This document shows, piece by piece, positions 23,655-35,868 of a stretch of 64,000 bases of DNA. Origin of the DNA: Lactarius indigo (Eukaryota > Basidiomycota > Agaricomycetes > Russulales > Russulaceae). Where the stretch lies: NCBI GenBank assembly GCA_025766275.1, contig JAFKAC010000002.1, positions 3,348,001 to 3,412,000 of the forward strand, written 5' to 3'. A model generated the notes under the pieces. The model worked only from the letters and a program-made list of their open reading frames with translations, did not search any database and was not told the origin of the DNA. How positions within the stretch are numbered: the first letter of the stretch is position 1; each line of letters starts with the position of its first letter. The translations under genes were made by a program, and so were the position numbers.

Positions 23655-24603
23655 CTATCCCTTGACTTCTGGTACACCTTCCCTCCATCTTATCCCTACG
23701 CTCTGGGAGACCTCAATGGCTATCTGCCTCACCGCTTGAGTTTGCTCGAGCGAGGCGCCTCCTCGGCGTGCGTTGTCGAGATGCCAGTTGATTTGGCGAG
23801 GAGTGTCTGCCGCAATGAGCGTGCCAACTAAGACGTATGATGTTTCGAGTTGGTTCAGGATATCAAGGTGCCCGTATACAGATCCATAGGCGATCGTGTT
23901 GCTAAACCATCCTGGTGGTTGTTATTCAACCCGTCGCGCGGACTTGATAGTATGATGTGCATACCCATATCGGGATATATTTTATCCAAGAGACCCTGCA
24001 CATTGTCGGCAGTCTCACCATAGAGGGCTCGGAAGAATTCTTGGCCACGCGTTTCAAGCACGGGCAACGACGATGATGTGTCTCTTCGGTGACTAGTGAC
24101 TCATCGCACGAGCGTTTTGTTCTGGCACTCACCTCTGTCGTGTTGTATCCTGCAGTTCGTCAGGTGTGACTTCGAGAAGAGAGACTAGGGAATTTATTGC
24201 CTGGTGGTAGTTTATCGGTACACCGATCGACAAAGATAAAAGGTACTACATACTTTTGAATATCCGGCTAAAATACCACACTTGAAGATGGCGTCACGGA
24301 ACCTGCGTGCCAGGCGAAGCTTTTCTCTCTGCGCCTCGTCCTTTGGCACCTTGAATTCATTCTGCGCTCGCTCAAGATCACCCAAGACATATTTGAATAC
24401 GAGCGGGATCGCTTCTGGTCTGTTTCCAGCGGTAAGAGCAACGACGATTACGATGTACCACGGGTTTTGAACCACTAAAGAAAGCGTGATTTGGATACGA
24501 TATGAATCGTAAATGAGTTACCATCTAGTGAAGAAGTAATTTCTCCGTATGGGTATAAGATCTTGAGACGCAGGAGGGACGCTTCTGTTGTAATTTCCGC
24601 CAT
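23655..24603 (-). CDS. AhpD-like / carboxymuconolactone decarboxylase family protein
   Basis: Exon 1 (24603-24522) starts MAEITTEASLLRLKILYPYG and splices to NPWYIVIVVALTAGNRPEAI in exon 2 (24474-24254). Later exons give AINSLVSLLEVTPDELQD, RGQEFFRALYGETADNVQGL, LDKIYPDMG-WFSNTIAYGS and NWHLDNARRGGASLEQTQAV before TAG at 23657-23655. This pattern matches fungal AhpD-fold carboxymuconolactone decarboxylase-like proteins. The canonical AhpD CxxC pair is not visible, so a peroxidase role is doubtful; fungal members of this subgroup are mostly uncharacterised. The gene reads intact across at least four introns. Confidence 0.8.
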
Positions 24604-24881
24604 CTCTACGATTCTCGTTCAAGTCTGTCGCACTTATCGGTGAGGAGGGAAGAATCGTTTGGGCGTGTTTGTACTTCGTCCGAGGTTGGCCGATCCCATG
24701 TGGGGTTCGCCTCATATCTGATTCCCACCGAACGCTAGGCGAACAGAACTCTGACCGAAAAGGGGACAGGACTCGCGCTCTCTGGTCTTGGTTAGCATCT
24801 CTTTACACATGTACTATACACAGGCTGTTCTAGTAGTACAAGGAATGTGCATGGCATACAGTTACAAACGCGGCAGCTGGG

Positions 24882-26963
24882 CTACATAAAATCGGACGCG
24901 ATATAGGGATGAGAACACGGAATTTCCTCGGCGTGGGGAAGTCCTGCACAGCCATTATTTTCCACGCAGTATGCGATTTCCTCCCCCATCTTCTGTCCCT
25001 CGTAATACGCGCCATGTAGATAACCTGAGGAGGAGAACATATCAAATAGCGCGTTTCGCGACGCACTGGTTAGTCGTCCAAGGCCGACAGGGTGACAGAA
25101 TCAGGATCTCACAATCCCGGACGTACCAAAGTATTTCAAGCTGGTCGCTTCTCCGCCGAACCAGAGTCTCCCGTTGACGGTAGCTCTCAGGTTCGTGTGG
25201 TGAGCCTTCAAGAAACTTGACGGCCAGTTGCTGTAACTGCCCCGGTAGAGCGGGTCGCTCCTCCAACGAGGAAAGTAGAACGCATCGGGCTCGGGGATCG
25301 TGGTGTTGGGATACATTGAACGAAGAACAGCGAGGACTTCTTCTTTCACAGCGTCATCGCCCATTGATTCGACTCGTGCCGAAAAATCGCCCTGAAGTGC
25401 ACCGTCAGCGACTCAGCGACGTCGGGAGAAGACACTCCGAAGCGTACGGTGACGGTGACAAAAAGGATGCCGGAGCCGAGGAAGAAGCCATCCATATCAA
25501 GACTCTGCCAAACGGGGTACCAACCCCGTTCGTGGTCAGCGTACAGGGCGAACTGAGGTCCTTACGTCAGGAAGACCGTGATAGACGAGGTGAGAACCTA
25601 GGCACCTCTGTGTCAAACCAAAATTTCTTTGGGAACTGTAAATATATCTTGGTGTACGTTCCCTGTATGTCATGATAAGATTGTAGAACAGTCTCTACAA
25701 GTTAGTCACCCAACCATCGCCATACCGTGTATGGCTTCCGTTTTCCATCTGGGTAGAGCGGGCTCGAAGAGGACATCATCATGCTGCAGAACGCCGAGAC
25801 TGAATGTAACCAGGGCATAGTCCGCACTCAAGCTGGACCCATCCGAAAGGCTCACTGAGACTCCATCTCTAGAGTACTTAATGGTCTTAACGGTGGAGTT
25901 GAGCAGGACCTGCTCCTCGGAAAGAAATTCAGTGGCCTCGGACTGAATGATACTCGCGAATCCACGTTGATCAGTCGTTAATAGGTTCTCAGTGGAAAAG
26001 CCGCCTTGGTCGCCGTTGAAGGTGAAATTATTTGCCTGGAATGTGGGAGATAAGCAGCAGGGATGCGGCAAACCAAGACGATCTGGCTCCGAGTAGGACT
26101 TTTTATCATCTCACTTCGGAACAACAAACGCGACTGGCGTATAAAGGATTGATACGTTACCCAAGAAGACGCAATCCAAGAGCTCTGCTCTGGTGTCTGT
26201 GCATATTCCCAATCGAATTGATAATATTCAGAAGCTATTTCGTGAGGAGTCCTAGGTTTGGCACCAAGAAGAGAATAGCCGCTGCGAGTTGTGGTATCCA
26301 CCAATCCCCTGAGGATCCGATCACCTTGGAAACAACCGCTCCAGCTGGAGTTGTGTGTAAAAGCGGGTAAGGATATGTGCGCACCTCCTCCAACAGTCAA
26401 GGCGGCAAAATTTTCGACCGCGGCGTTGAAAGTTTGCATGTAATCGATGGCCCCGGTGTTGTCGTAGGTCGCTGAAACGATCAGCATTGGTGCAGGATTA
26501 CCCCTGAGAGTGTGTGGACCTACTCATGCTACCACGATAGTGATTTGGCTGAGTCGATAGATTGTGTTTCAGGGCCAGGTCGAACATGGGATTAGATGGG
26601 CCGTCGTTCGTCTGCGTACCGTGGATCCAATCTGCGCCTAATTCCAAGACGTACTGTCTGCCAGGGGACTCCAAAGGAGAAACTCTTCATACGCCCGCCT
26701 AGCGTACTGCGTGCTTCAATGATCTTGAAATTGTCTATGCCTCTACTGTGAAGCGCCTCAGCAGCCATGACACCAGCAACACCGCCTCCAAGGATGAGAA
26801 TCTGGGGGCCGTGTGTGCTGGTAAAATGGTTCTGCACTGCGGGAACGACAATGCTTGATGTGGATTGAGGTAGAACAGAGAGAAGCAGGCTAGAAAAGGC
26901 AACTAGGGAAGGAGGACAGAACGCGAACACGTCCTCGATGATAGTCTCAGATAGGAGACGCAT
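24882..26963 (-). CDS. FAD-dependent amine/polyamine oxidase-like protein
   Basis: The N-terminus (ATG 26963) has a hydrophobic leader, then the FAD Rossmann motif ILILGGGVAGVMAAEAL and IIEARSTLGGRMKSFSFG. Downstream blocks are DYMQTFNAAVENFAALTVGG, GGFSTENLLTTDQRGFASII, LSDGSSLSADYALVTFSLGV, FPKKFWFDTE, YPNTTIPEPDAFYFPRW and NGRLWFGGEATSLKYFG. The final exon reads YLHGAYYEGQKMGEEIAYCV and ends at TAG 24884-24882. The arrangement is that of fungal flavin amine oxidases acting on polyamines. The leader suggests entry into the secretory pathway. At least seven introns are needed and the C-terminal ones were checked for phase. Confidence 0.85.
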
Positions 26964-27737
26964 GGTAAGATAATGTTGCGGAATGAACGAGATAATAAGG
27001 CTCTCTCTTAGTATCTGCGGGAATGGGGTTGTCGTCTGCGCTCTATTTAACCACAAAAATCTCCGACCATTGAAAAAAAACAAAGGGGGATACCGGGTTA
27101 CGACCTGACCCGGACTTGATGCAAGAACGAACGCAAGGCCAAGATGATAACGCCGTTACGCCACAAGAACTGATAAGCCTATCTGAATATTGGGGGATGA
27201 CATCATACTAGCCAGATAAGCAGAAAACTCTAACGTCACCCTCACATTGGCCGGTGTTATGGCTGGATATATTCATCTTGGACTCGGAGGTAGAGGCAGG
27301 GGGACAGCAAGCATACGTATTTGTAACAGCTGTACCTTTACGCAGACCATCATCTTGTCATATATCGCCGGTCGGAACATATCGACTCGTGGGCAAGTTC
27401 CGGGCACGCTGCAAGCTCCTCGTCGACCCTGCGCCGAATGAAGCCCTCGCTTTGCTTGGTGCGCAATTTCATTGGGGGTACGGCGGAGATAACAAGGTCA
27501 ATTTCTGATGCCTCCTATCCCAATATTTGCCGCCATATCGCCGCGGCAAAAAGAGGCTGTTGACGTAAGGTCTTTAACGATGACTACAGTCACTGACCCA
27601 GTGGATGAAGGGAAGTTTCAGAAACACCCGTATCAAGAAATGTCCAGTATAAATCTAAAAACCATCAGCTGCACTCAAATCACCCGAAAATAGCGGAGTG
27701 TCTCGCCTATTTGTCACGAATATCCTGTCACGAGGTA
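26964..27737. other. Spacer between oxidase and Dicer genes
   Basis: It holds the oxidase promoter (minus strand) and the Dicer 3' flank. Plus-strand open frames at 27254-27508 are protein-like in composition but carry no motif. Confidence 0.4.
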
Positions 27738-30700
27738 TCAAACGTCGTGATCAGCTGTCTCTAAATCGTTAGGGGCCTGCAAGTCGTCCTCGGTCTCCAG
27801 CTTTTCGCCTAGCACCTGGTCCTCTTGAGGAATCCTATATCTTTCGACTTCCGTCGCGGCCGCCGTCGCAAACCCAATTTCGGTCGTATCGTCCACAGGG
27901 TCATCGGGAGCAAGTTCCGTTGCTGGGGCGCAGACCGCTTGCTCGTTGCAGTTACACAACTTAACCAACGCCTTATCCGATTCGATAGTTGACAGAATCA
28001 TCCGCGCACGTTCTGATGCGAACGCACGGGCTACAGAAATGCTAGATCCCGTCACGGGACCAACGACAGTGACATCATGTACGACAACGCTAACGGTGTC
28101 GTTTTGTTTAGACTCTTCGCGGCTGCACGATTTACTGAACAATCGGTGTGAAGACCACAGATTCGAAACGGACCTCACTGAGCACACACCTGAAATGAAT
28201 TCTTTTACAGCCTGACCTCGCCACCCACAAAAACAATGCGGAGACGGGCTCCGGAGGCAGGTCTGGAGATAGGATCTCCAAAACACATTCCATGACGGCT
28301 TCCACAATGCAGACAGTTTTGTCATAATTATACCCAGAATCGACGAGGATGGCTGCAACGAGGCTCTCAAAGATGTCACTAAGAACTTTGGGGGGGTCGT
28401 GTGCCCAACTGTGCAAGACAATGTCACGGCTGGATATCGCTTGCAGTATTGGTATATACTTGTCTACGGCAGCAATAAGTTCCAAGTTTCCAGCCAGTAG
28501 GAACCCGTGTAGACTCAAGACTTGAACTGCAATAAAGGCCAGAACAGGGCCGCAGACGACCCGTGAGCGCAAAGAACTGAGCTGACCAGAGTTGGCGTGG
28601 GGATATTTCTTGAAAAGGTATGTCATGACGACGAGGTCAATGACAGCTGTACAACGGATATTAGCGGAGTCATAGCAATTATGGAAGCCGCACCATCCCC
28701 AAGAAACTCTAGTCTTTGATAAGATTTGCGGCCGAACCAGAAAGAGGGATGTGTAAGGGCTTCTTGCAGCAATTCTTCGTGTTGGAACTCATACCCGAGA
28801 TTGTCTTGCAGTTCCGAATAGCGAGCGGCTGCGGGTTGGGGATGTGGCGGAGGGACGTATCGCATATGCCAGGGGACACGTCCACCGAAAGTTCAAGTCC
28901 GAGTGCGCTGCCTACCTGCAGAGCCATTGGAATGCCTCCGGACAAATAGCCCGCTCCGGTGATGGCTTCCATGCAGTCCTGCAGACTTCGCCGTGCCATG
29001 CGTTGTTTGACGGTTCTGTCACTACGCGTGGGGTCTTCTAAAGTTGGACTGCCATCCGCAACCACAGTAGGCCATGCCCGGACGTTCTGACCCTCCATGC
29101 TCAGATAACGTTCAAGGTCGATTGCTTTTGCTCGGACTAAAAGCGTACGATTCGAGATGCATCGCCGGCGTAAGTGATCTAGTTGTCCCTCGTGGCAATG
29201 GGGGAACCTGTTGTACAAGTGTGTTGACGTACAGAGCTTCAACACTGAGTCACCAAGCGTCTCGAGGCGTTGGTTGTTAAAACCCGCAGCTGCGGAAGGT
29301 AGAGTCGTCGCTTCGATGAGATAGTCATCGAGAATGGGAGGAAGGTCTAGGCTGACACGAGCACTGCGGGCACGCCATATGTCTTGAACGCGGTGCAGCA
29401 AGCGTGGAAACAAGCCAAAGAGAGAGATCATCTCCTCTGGCATCATAAATAGACAGGTGGAGGTTCGGGGAAATAAGACGGGTTTTGCGGCCTCACCTGA
29501 AGCCATTTCGACGTCGACTGAAGTATCCCGGGGTAGGAGCTGATACGCCCTGGAAGTTTGTCTGGGTAGGAAGATTGCTTCAACGAGTGGCCCGTCTTTT
29601 GGTATCTCTGGTATGTGGCCTTTACGCTTCCTGAGCAGCCACTGGTAGTACTCCCTATATGTCTGGAAGGCAATTTCCTTGATCTCCGTCGGTGGTTTTG
29701 ACAATGGAGTCAGGTCAAACCGGATTTTGTGAAGTAGAAACGGGCGACCGTGCTGTGTGTTATTCATGATCATAGTACGACCATATGCGCGTTCGTCTAC
29801 GCCTGACCAATCATGGCTTCCGCCATCTGGATATTTCAGAAGGAGTTCCATTGCTTGGAAATTTGGCTGACTAGAATGCGGAACCAGGGGAACCAGGTAA
29901 CATGACAGAGGCGTGGAATATGGTTTTGCGGTGACACGCCACCATAGCCCAAGATGGGTGTAATCCTGCATGAGTCTGCGTTGCCAATCCTCGTCCGTGT
30001 CAAAGAGCACGAGTTCAGCCGCGCCTAGGGCCACCGTGGTGCTATTCCAGCAAAGCTCGGTAGGCGGAAGTGGCGTTCCCGTGACAAGTCCAGCAATGCG
30101 TCTTCCGTCCTTGCTAACTGGATGTGACCATAGTTTTGACCCCAAGGACCACGGGCTGATAACCGTCACATCCATCGTCTCGGGAACGTGTGTAACGTCG
30201 TCTGCCTGACTTTGATCCCCATCAATTTCGAGATCTCCCTTGCAGTGAGCCGGAAGTAGGTGATTGTCGAAGATCCCCAACGAATGTAATGCCTTGACGG
30301 CTTTGAACGCAACGGCTCGCTTTGCTTCCTTCTTCGAATGCTTACGCGGTCCTTCGTATATAAGCTGTTCGGGTGGTAACGACAACGTTGAGGGGAGGCG
30401 CACAGTCGAGACGAAGTCACCACTGTAACGCGGTTTATGTGAGGGTGTAAACGCATCGCATGGAATAAGGGAGCAAAGGTGTCCAAGAAGGCCGATAGCT
30501 GAGTTATACGTCAGGATCGCGCCTGTACTTGGCACGACAAAACGCTCTCGCTTGGCAAGATCTGTCGGATAGACATAATCGCCGCCTCCATCCTCAGTCT
30601 CGCCGGCCACAGGTTCTTGGAGAGATCGAGGAGCGGAGGACCGATAAAGCTTCTTGATATGTGCTTCACTCTCAGAGAAAGATCGATAGTTGTCGATCTC

Positions 30701-32597
30701 TGAGGTACTGTTCTGTTGCACCATGACAACGAACGTTGAAGTCGCGCGCCGCGCGCGCCCGCGGGATTGGACGTAGCCCACCATACCCTGCATGAAGTCA
30801 AAACGAACCGTGACATCACAAGCCTAGAGCTTTCCGTCAAATTTTTCTGAGTTAGGGAAAGCTTCCGGGACTGACAGGAAAGTCCAAGCCTTCCTCGGCT
30901 ACGGGTGTGGCAATGACTGTGACAGGTGAATGAGTGCAGGGATTACGACTTCGTATATGTACTCACTTACGCAGGTTGATTTTTCCATCCCGGAAATCAT
31001 TCACGATCTTACGCTGCCTATGGATGGGCATGCCGCCTGCAATACCTTTGTCGTCGCGTCCATGACCCACACACTCCGCGCAGGTTATAATTCCTTTTAA
31101 GGTTGGGATGCGAGAAATGATGCCGGAAAGCACTCTAGCAATGTGGCGACGGTCAACAAACACGATGCCATGGAATTCGGGGGTATAATTTTCCAACAGA
31201 ATATCAACAAGGGTCTGAACCTTCGGAGAGAACCAACTAAGGCTTAAAGACCAAGGGGAGGGCACATCTTCACAAAAGGAGGTGTGTTCGAAGAACGGTT
31301 GATACTCGGCCAAGATTTCGTACAAATCACGTAATTCGGGGACATCACAAGCGGGATGGTCATCTATCTTGTGGGAAACGTCCGCATATAGGTATCGCAT
31401 GCGCAGCGATTCCATCTCGTCGATGTCTCGAGGGTGTGAGAGCTCCGCTAAACGCATCTGGAGGTCAGTGTAAAGGAAAAGCTCGGCAGCAAATATGCCT
31501 AGAGTTCCTAAAGCAAAAAGATAGCGGCTGTTCAGTTGCTGCCAAGGTATTTCGGCGCTATCTGGAATTTGAGAGTAGTCAAAACGGCTCCAGATGGTGG
31601 GAATGGGGTAATCAGGGTAAGTTTCCGGAGGTGGGGGGAATTCCCTGATGACCTGAAAGAGGGCATCAAGTCAAGGCTATGCATGGTGACGTCATCGTAC
31701 GGTCTACCTCGGTAGGTTTCGAAGAATAGAGCTCAAATTCATCCAGGTGCTCCTCGACGGTAACAATCTTGGCATCCAAACACCTTTCGAGATCTGCTAG
31801 CGAAGTTTGCCGTGTATCGGGAGTCCAAGTCGGACACGCCGTCATACCGAATACTTTGGGTCGATCAGCCTCGGAGCAATCTCGATATATAGCCATGATC
31901 GCGGTATATGGGTGATTTTTGCGTGTGTGATGACATTCGTCGAAAACAAGAAGCGAAACCTGTTATCTATTAGGAAGAAAGGTTAAAGGTTAAAGTAAAG
32001 TGTCCATACCTTATTCATGCTCCAGTGTGAGTGAGTGAGTATATTCACGAATATTTGCCCTGGGTCCGGTAAGAAAAGTCTAAGCTCACATTTTCTGGGC
32101 GCATGCTTACCAGTCATCACCAGTACTTCGGATTCGGCGAATAGATTGCTCCATCGATCACGGTCCATGACCCCAGCAGAAGCTTCGCTATGAACTGGAG
32201 CAACGCGTAGCGTTGTGTATTGGGCGATGAATTTGCTCTGTTGTTCCACCAGAGGGACCTTTGGCACGAGAAATATGACTACTTTCTTCTGAGGGTTCTC
32301 TTGCGCAGAAATCCATTTAATTAGCATAGCACATATAAGAGTTTTCCCACTCCCAGTGTCAAGCACGGCGATGACATTTCTCTGTTGTGCCTTGACAAAG
32401 ATCTCTTCTTGGTACCGACGAGGTGTCAGCCCACCGGACGGAGAATCGGATACCTGCGTCGCGTCGTGATCTTGGGGATGAAATTTGATGAAACGTGGAG
32501 GGACTCCAATTTCAGGCATCGAACGTTGGGCAGAGCAGGAGCAACGCCACCAGAGACCAGACGAGGCAAAGAAAGGCGCCCGGTCCGATAACCCCAT
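27738..32597 (-). CDS. DCL: Dicer-like ribonuclease III helicase
   Basis: The N-terminal helicase has TPRRYQEEIFVKAQQRNVIA with Walker A LDTGSGKT and a DECH box at about 31,940. Helicase C ends in MQGMVGYVQSRGRARR. A Dicer dimerisation domain (AIGLLGHLCSLIPCDAFTPS) and a PAZ-like region follow. RNase IIIa has NQRLETLGDSVLKL and DCMEAITGAGYLSGG. RNase IIIb reads QRLEFLGD-AVIDLVVMTYLF across an intron and DIFESLVAAILVDSG, so both acidic catalytic sets look present. A C-terminal segment VVVHDVTVVGPVTGSSISVA resembles the degenerate dsRNA-binding end of fungal Dicers. The enzyme makes small RNAs for RNA silencing. The start is uncertain: ATG 32597 or the in-frame ATG 32519 (MPEIGVPP). No frameshift was seen. 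Confidence 0.93.
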
Positions 32598-32678
32598 CCC
32601 AGACTAGCACAAGCACTCACACAGACACCAGCACTCGGACTATCACAAGTATTCACAGCGATAGCGATATCAGCGAGG
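32598..32678. promoter_or_regulatory. Short bidirectional promoter, Dicer / phosducin-like
   Basis: Start codons of the divergent genes are 81 bp apart (about 160 bp if Dicer starts at 32519). The interval holds CACA-rich sequence and no clear TATA box. Both core promoters must lie here or overlap the 5' exons. Confidence 0.5.
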
Positions 32679-33593
32679 ATGAATTTAAACGAGGACACAG
32701 AATTGTGAGTCTATTCACTAGTTAAATGCGCTAATTGATGTATGACTACCTACGCCCACTAGCAATGAAGCCCTCCGCAAGCCATGGAATACTCCCTCCA
32801 CGTGAACCTACACCACCTTCTCCCTCTCCACCACCACCACCAAGCTTCGACGATATTCTTGATGATCTAACCACTGAAGAACTTCGGGAACTCGGAGAAG
32901 ACTCTCACGATGACGCCGCAGAACGGTACATTGCGCAGTTTCGAGCGCAGCGTCTTGCACAAGAGCGACTGGAGGCTCAGCGTAGGCGCTTCGGCTCTGT
33001 CATTCCCATAGGAAGGGACGACTACACACGCGAAGTCACAGAGGCAAGTAAGCAAGACGAACCTGGGGATGAGGAGGCACGCGGGACAGGAGTTGTCTGC
33101 TTTTTGTACAAGGACGGGTACGTTCAACACCCAACAACCTCCGCACATCTATTTATCAACGCACATATCCTACGTGATAGAATCCCACGGAGCGACCGTG
33201 CGCACGCCCATGTACGCCTGTTGGCGACACGCCACCCGCGCATCAAATTCGTCTCCATCATCGGCGACAAGTGTATACCCAACCTACCAGATTCACGCGT
33301 ACCTATGTTCATCGTATACCGGAAAGGGGAGATCGTCACCCAGATCACTGCTTGGGGAGCGGATCGGGAGCGAAAGCTCGAAGGTGGGTTCATGGTAACC
33401 GCTATGACTTAAAGCCAAGATGTTGACTGTTATACACCCGCAGAACTAGAGGCGTTGTTTATTGGATGCGGTAGTCATCGTTGCGCCAGAGAAAAAACCA
33501 CCAGTCGACCCGAACGACGACGTCGGTGATGAATCCGAAGAAGAGGATGAGAATCGCCCTTCGCAGATTGCGCTCAAAATCGACTTGGGTTAA
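32679..33593 (+). CDS. Phosducin-like (thioredoxin-fold) protein, two single-base frame breaks
   Basis: Exon 1 (32679-32704) encodes MNLNEDTE and splices to FNEALRK, then GILPPREPTPPSP. This is the family start EDTEWNxxLRxKGILPP of phosducin-like proteins PLP2/PDCL3, which act with CCT chaperonin in folding actin and tubulin. The thioredoxin-like domain follows (RFGSVIPIGRDDYTREVTEA, GVVCFLYKDGYVQ, FVSIIGDKCIPNLPDSRVPM, FIVYRKGEIVTQITAWG). The last exon (33444-33593) gives ELEALFIG, then AVVIVAPEKKPPVDP and an acidic tail to TAA. The frame is broken by one extra base at about 32782 and another at 33467. Both disappear if one base is removed, which argues for sequence error rather than loss of this conserved gene. 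Confidence 0.85.
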
Positions 33594-33838
33594 TTATTCG
33601 ATCAAAAGTGTCCGCCGAGCACCGGAAAAAGAAGATTCGGGCTCGGACTTTGATCTATGACAAGCGATGTGGTACGCAGTTCAGAGCACAGTCCGTCTCG
33701 ATAGGCACAAAGAGTGTTGTCCTGAGCCTCACTCTTTTCGTCCTCGGCCTGGGATAGAGGATTTTTTAAATGCTAAGGACCATTTAGTCTTCTACATAGG
33801 TCACAGCAACCGTTAGTACCTAAGTAAGTCACTCGGCT

Positions 33839-34490
33839 TTACTCTGTGCTCTGTGGCTTTGGGACGTTATCCTCTTCCGCACTATCAGTATCACTCGCGG
33901 CGGCATCGTCTTCAACCTCAACCTCCGCCTCTCTTACGGCTTGCTTGCTGCCGATGACAGTGGCATTAATCCTATTACGAACACCATCAGTTATGTCAAC
34001 TATAAGATCCTTGAAGATACGCACGTCAGCATCACTTGAACCTTCTCTTTCTCCCCTCCGTCGGAGTCAATAAGTTCGATGGTGAGGCGCTTGCTACCCT
34101 TCCATCCATAACTTCCTGTAGTGAAAGTACTCGGCTGGAGGGCGAGTGCGCCAAGGAAACCTGAATCTGCAGGGGCAGTGGTGACGGGCCGTTCTCCTCT
34201 ACAGTGGTGGGTGGTGTGTGCGTCACAGTTGACGTGCAGTGGGAGAGCACGCGCTTTGTAACAGTGACGCCGGAACTGCCTGTACGTTGGCAGGGACAGT
34301 TGCAACATAAGTGGAGGAGCAAGGAACGGGGACGCACTTTAGGGTCCTTTCTTTGAGTCCCTTACTCTCTCTTTACGTTGGGCATCAGCCGTCGCGCGGC
34401 ACTAATTTCCGCCTCCTCGATTGAGCGTTTCTTACCTGTGACTGTGAGTGGCCAAGGTATGACATATCGATCCGACGACGTACCTGCCAT
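33839..34490 (-). CDS. Conserved-looking hypothetical protein with acidic tail
   Basis: A tiny first exon ATGGCAG (34490-34484) can splice over gtacgt...cacag to KKRSIEEAEISAARRLMPNV. Later sequence reads TTGSYGWKGSKRLTIELIDS then EKEKVQVML. A GT-AG intron in phase leads to TINATVIGSKQAVREAEVEV and an Asp/Glu/Ser tail ending at 33839. The GWKGSKRLTIEL-VQVMLTINATVIGSK core looks like a real conserved domain, but I cannot name it. The middle exon is unresolved because two different frames look coding between 34,300 and 34,110. The basic-then-acidic layout would suit a nuclear protein; that is inference. Confidence 0.5.
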
Positions 34491-34611
34491 TACTTTCGAT
34501 GAGTGATTGTAGCTGTTAGACGGTTGTGAGACAGTTCGAGGTTCGTACAACAATAATAGCCATGGCAATAAATAGCGGTCACGTGCGAGGCATGGCCACT
34601 CTTTGATGAGG

Positions 34612-35305
34612 TTCCACCATATTATCAGTCACAATGATCGCTTTGATCACTGCAAACCAGCACCCCTTCAATGTTCTTAAACAAGTTCTGACACCTGATC
34701 TCATGGATATCATCCGAGAGATCGTGGACTCACACCAGATACCTGGATTGGCTTTGGCAATCGTCCCGATTCGTCTGTAAGATCAAGGTAAAATGGCCAC
34801 CTGGAATTCGGCACCTGATAACCTGTCAAATACTCCTGGACCCAATTCGTGACGTCGGGTTCAGTGACATGCTCACGAGGGAGATCCATTAACCCACGAA
34901 CACCCTTGCCTCGAGTTGACCGCACGTACGGTGGTGACAACAGCATCGGAACCCTTACGTTGATGCTTTGAGCCGGTCGGACAGCCAGCCCATGCTCTGT
35001 CTCGCAGACCCGAACGGACTCTTCGGACCCTTGCCGTCCGCCTTGACAGCTTGACGAACTACCCCCGCTTGAATCCCACCAACACCGCTGGCCGGTATCT
35101 CGTCGACTCTGGCTCGCGTTATCCGACGGGCTATGGGAGGAACACAACACCTTTCGCGCACTGGATCGCCCATGTCACCACCACCGTCGAATTTGTTGTG
35201 CAGGAAGGGATGGTTAAAGGTTTCGGACTAAGTGGGATAGGCGAGAGGGAAGGATATGGGTCTGTGGAGGAGAATTCTGACGTGTGGTTCAGCAAGCGTG
35301 TGTGA
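34612..35305 (+). pseudogene. Secreted beta-lactamase-like hydrolase, copy A (internally deleted)
   Basis: The 5' part (34,612-34,770) matches the leader and first exon of copies B-E (ANQHPFNVLKQVLTPDLMDI, QIPGLALAIV). The 3' part (35,050-35,305) matches the C-terminal domain (NPTNTAGRYLVDSGSRYPTG, ENSDVWFSKRV, stop TGA). The catalytic middle, including the SxxK and YxN motifs, is missing, and the segment between is scrambled. It is a deletion remnant of this gene family. Confidence 0.75.
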
Positions 35306-35789
35306 CTGGGAGTATCTTGGATGTGTGAACTCCGTGCGATCTATGAACGCAAAAGTTACTTGAATTTCAATGCCACGTTATCGATTGATAGTTCCGCTCA
35401 ACATATATATCCAGACGGAGAGTCTGCATACAGTGTGAAGCCAAATCGCGCCCACTCGATAATCCTGTCCGGGCACTTGCCTGATTGTGAGAATGTGAGG
35501 TACAAAGGGACCGTCTGGCGCGAATTTTAATTTCTTCGCTGTCTGCCAAAAAGTGAGAAACGCGACTCTACAGTCATTTCTCTCTTTCCCTGTCCGCTGT
35601 ATTTCTTTTTGGCCGACGATATTGAAGGACATTTTTATCGCTCTGTGGGACCTCATTACCTCACCGGACCCCGGAGTAATCCACTATCTCTCTGCGACCC
35701 GTGGCAGGATTCTTGGCGCCGGACAGGCCCCAAAGTGCGTTCGGGAGCAGTGAACACGACAGACTTCCTTTCCGCGGTCGCACGCTACC

Positions 35790-35797
35790 TATATATT
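35790..35797 (+). promoter_or_regulatory. TATA box of copy B
   Basis: TATATATT followed by TCTCCCACC, 79 bp before the ATG. The same element precedes copies C, D and E at nearly the same distance. Confidence 0.6.
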
Positions 35798-35868
35798 TCT
35801 CCCACCATGATGAATGGGGTCGCATCCCGGCTGCTGCTACTCCCTCTTTTGCCCCCAGACACACTCTA

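Noticed and set aside
27254..27508. Plus-strand 84-codon frame between the oxidase and Dicer genes
   Set aside because: Isolated, no motif, overlapping frame equally open; no promoter or splice context.
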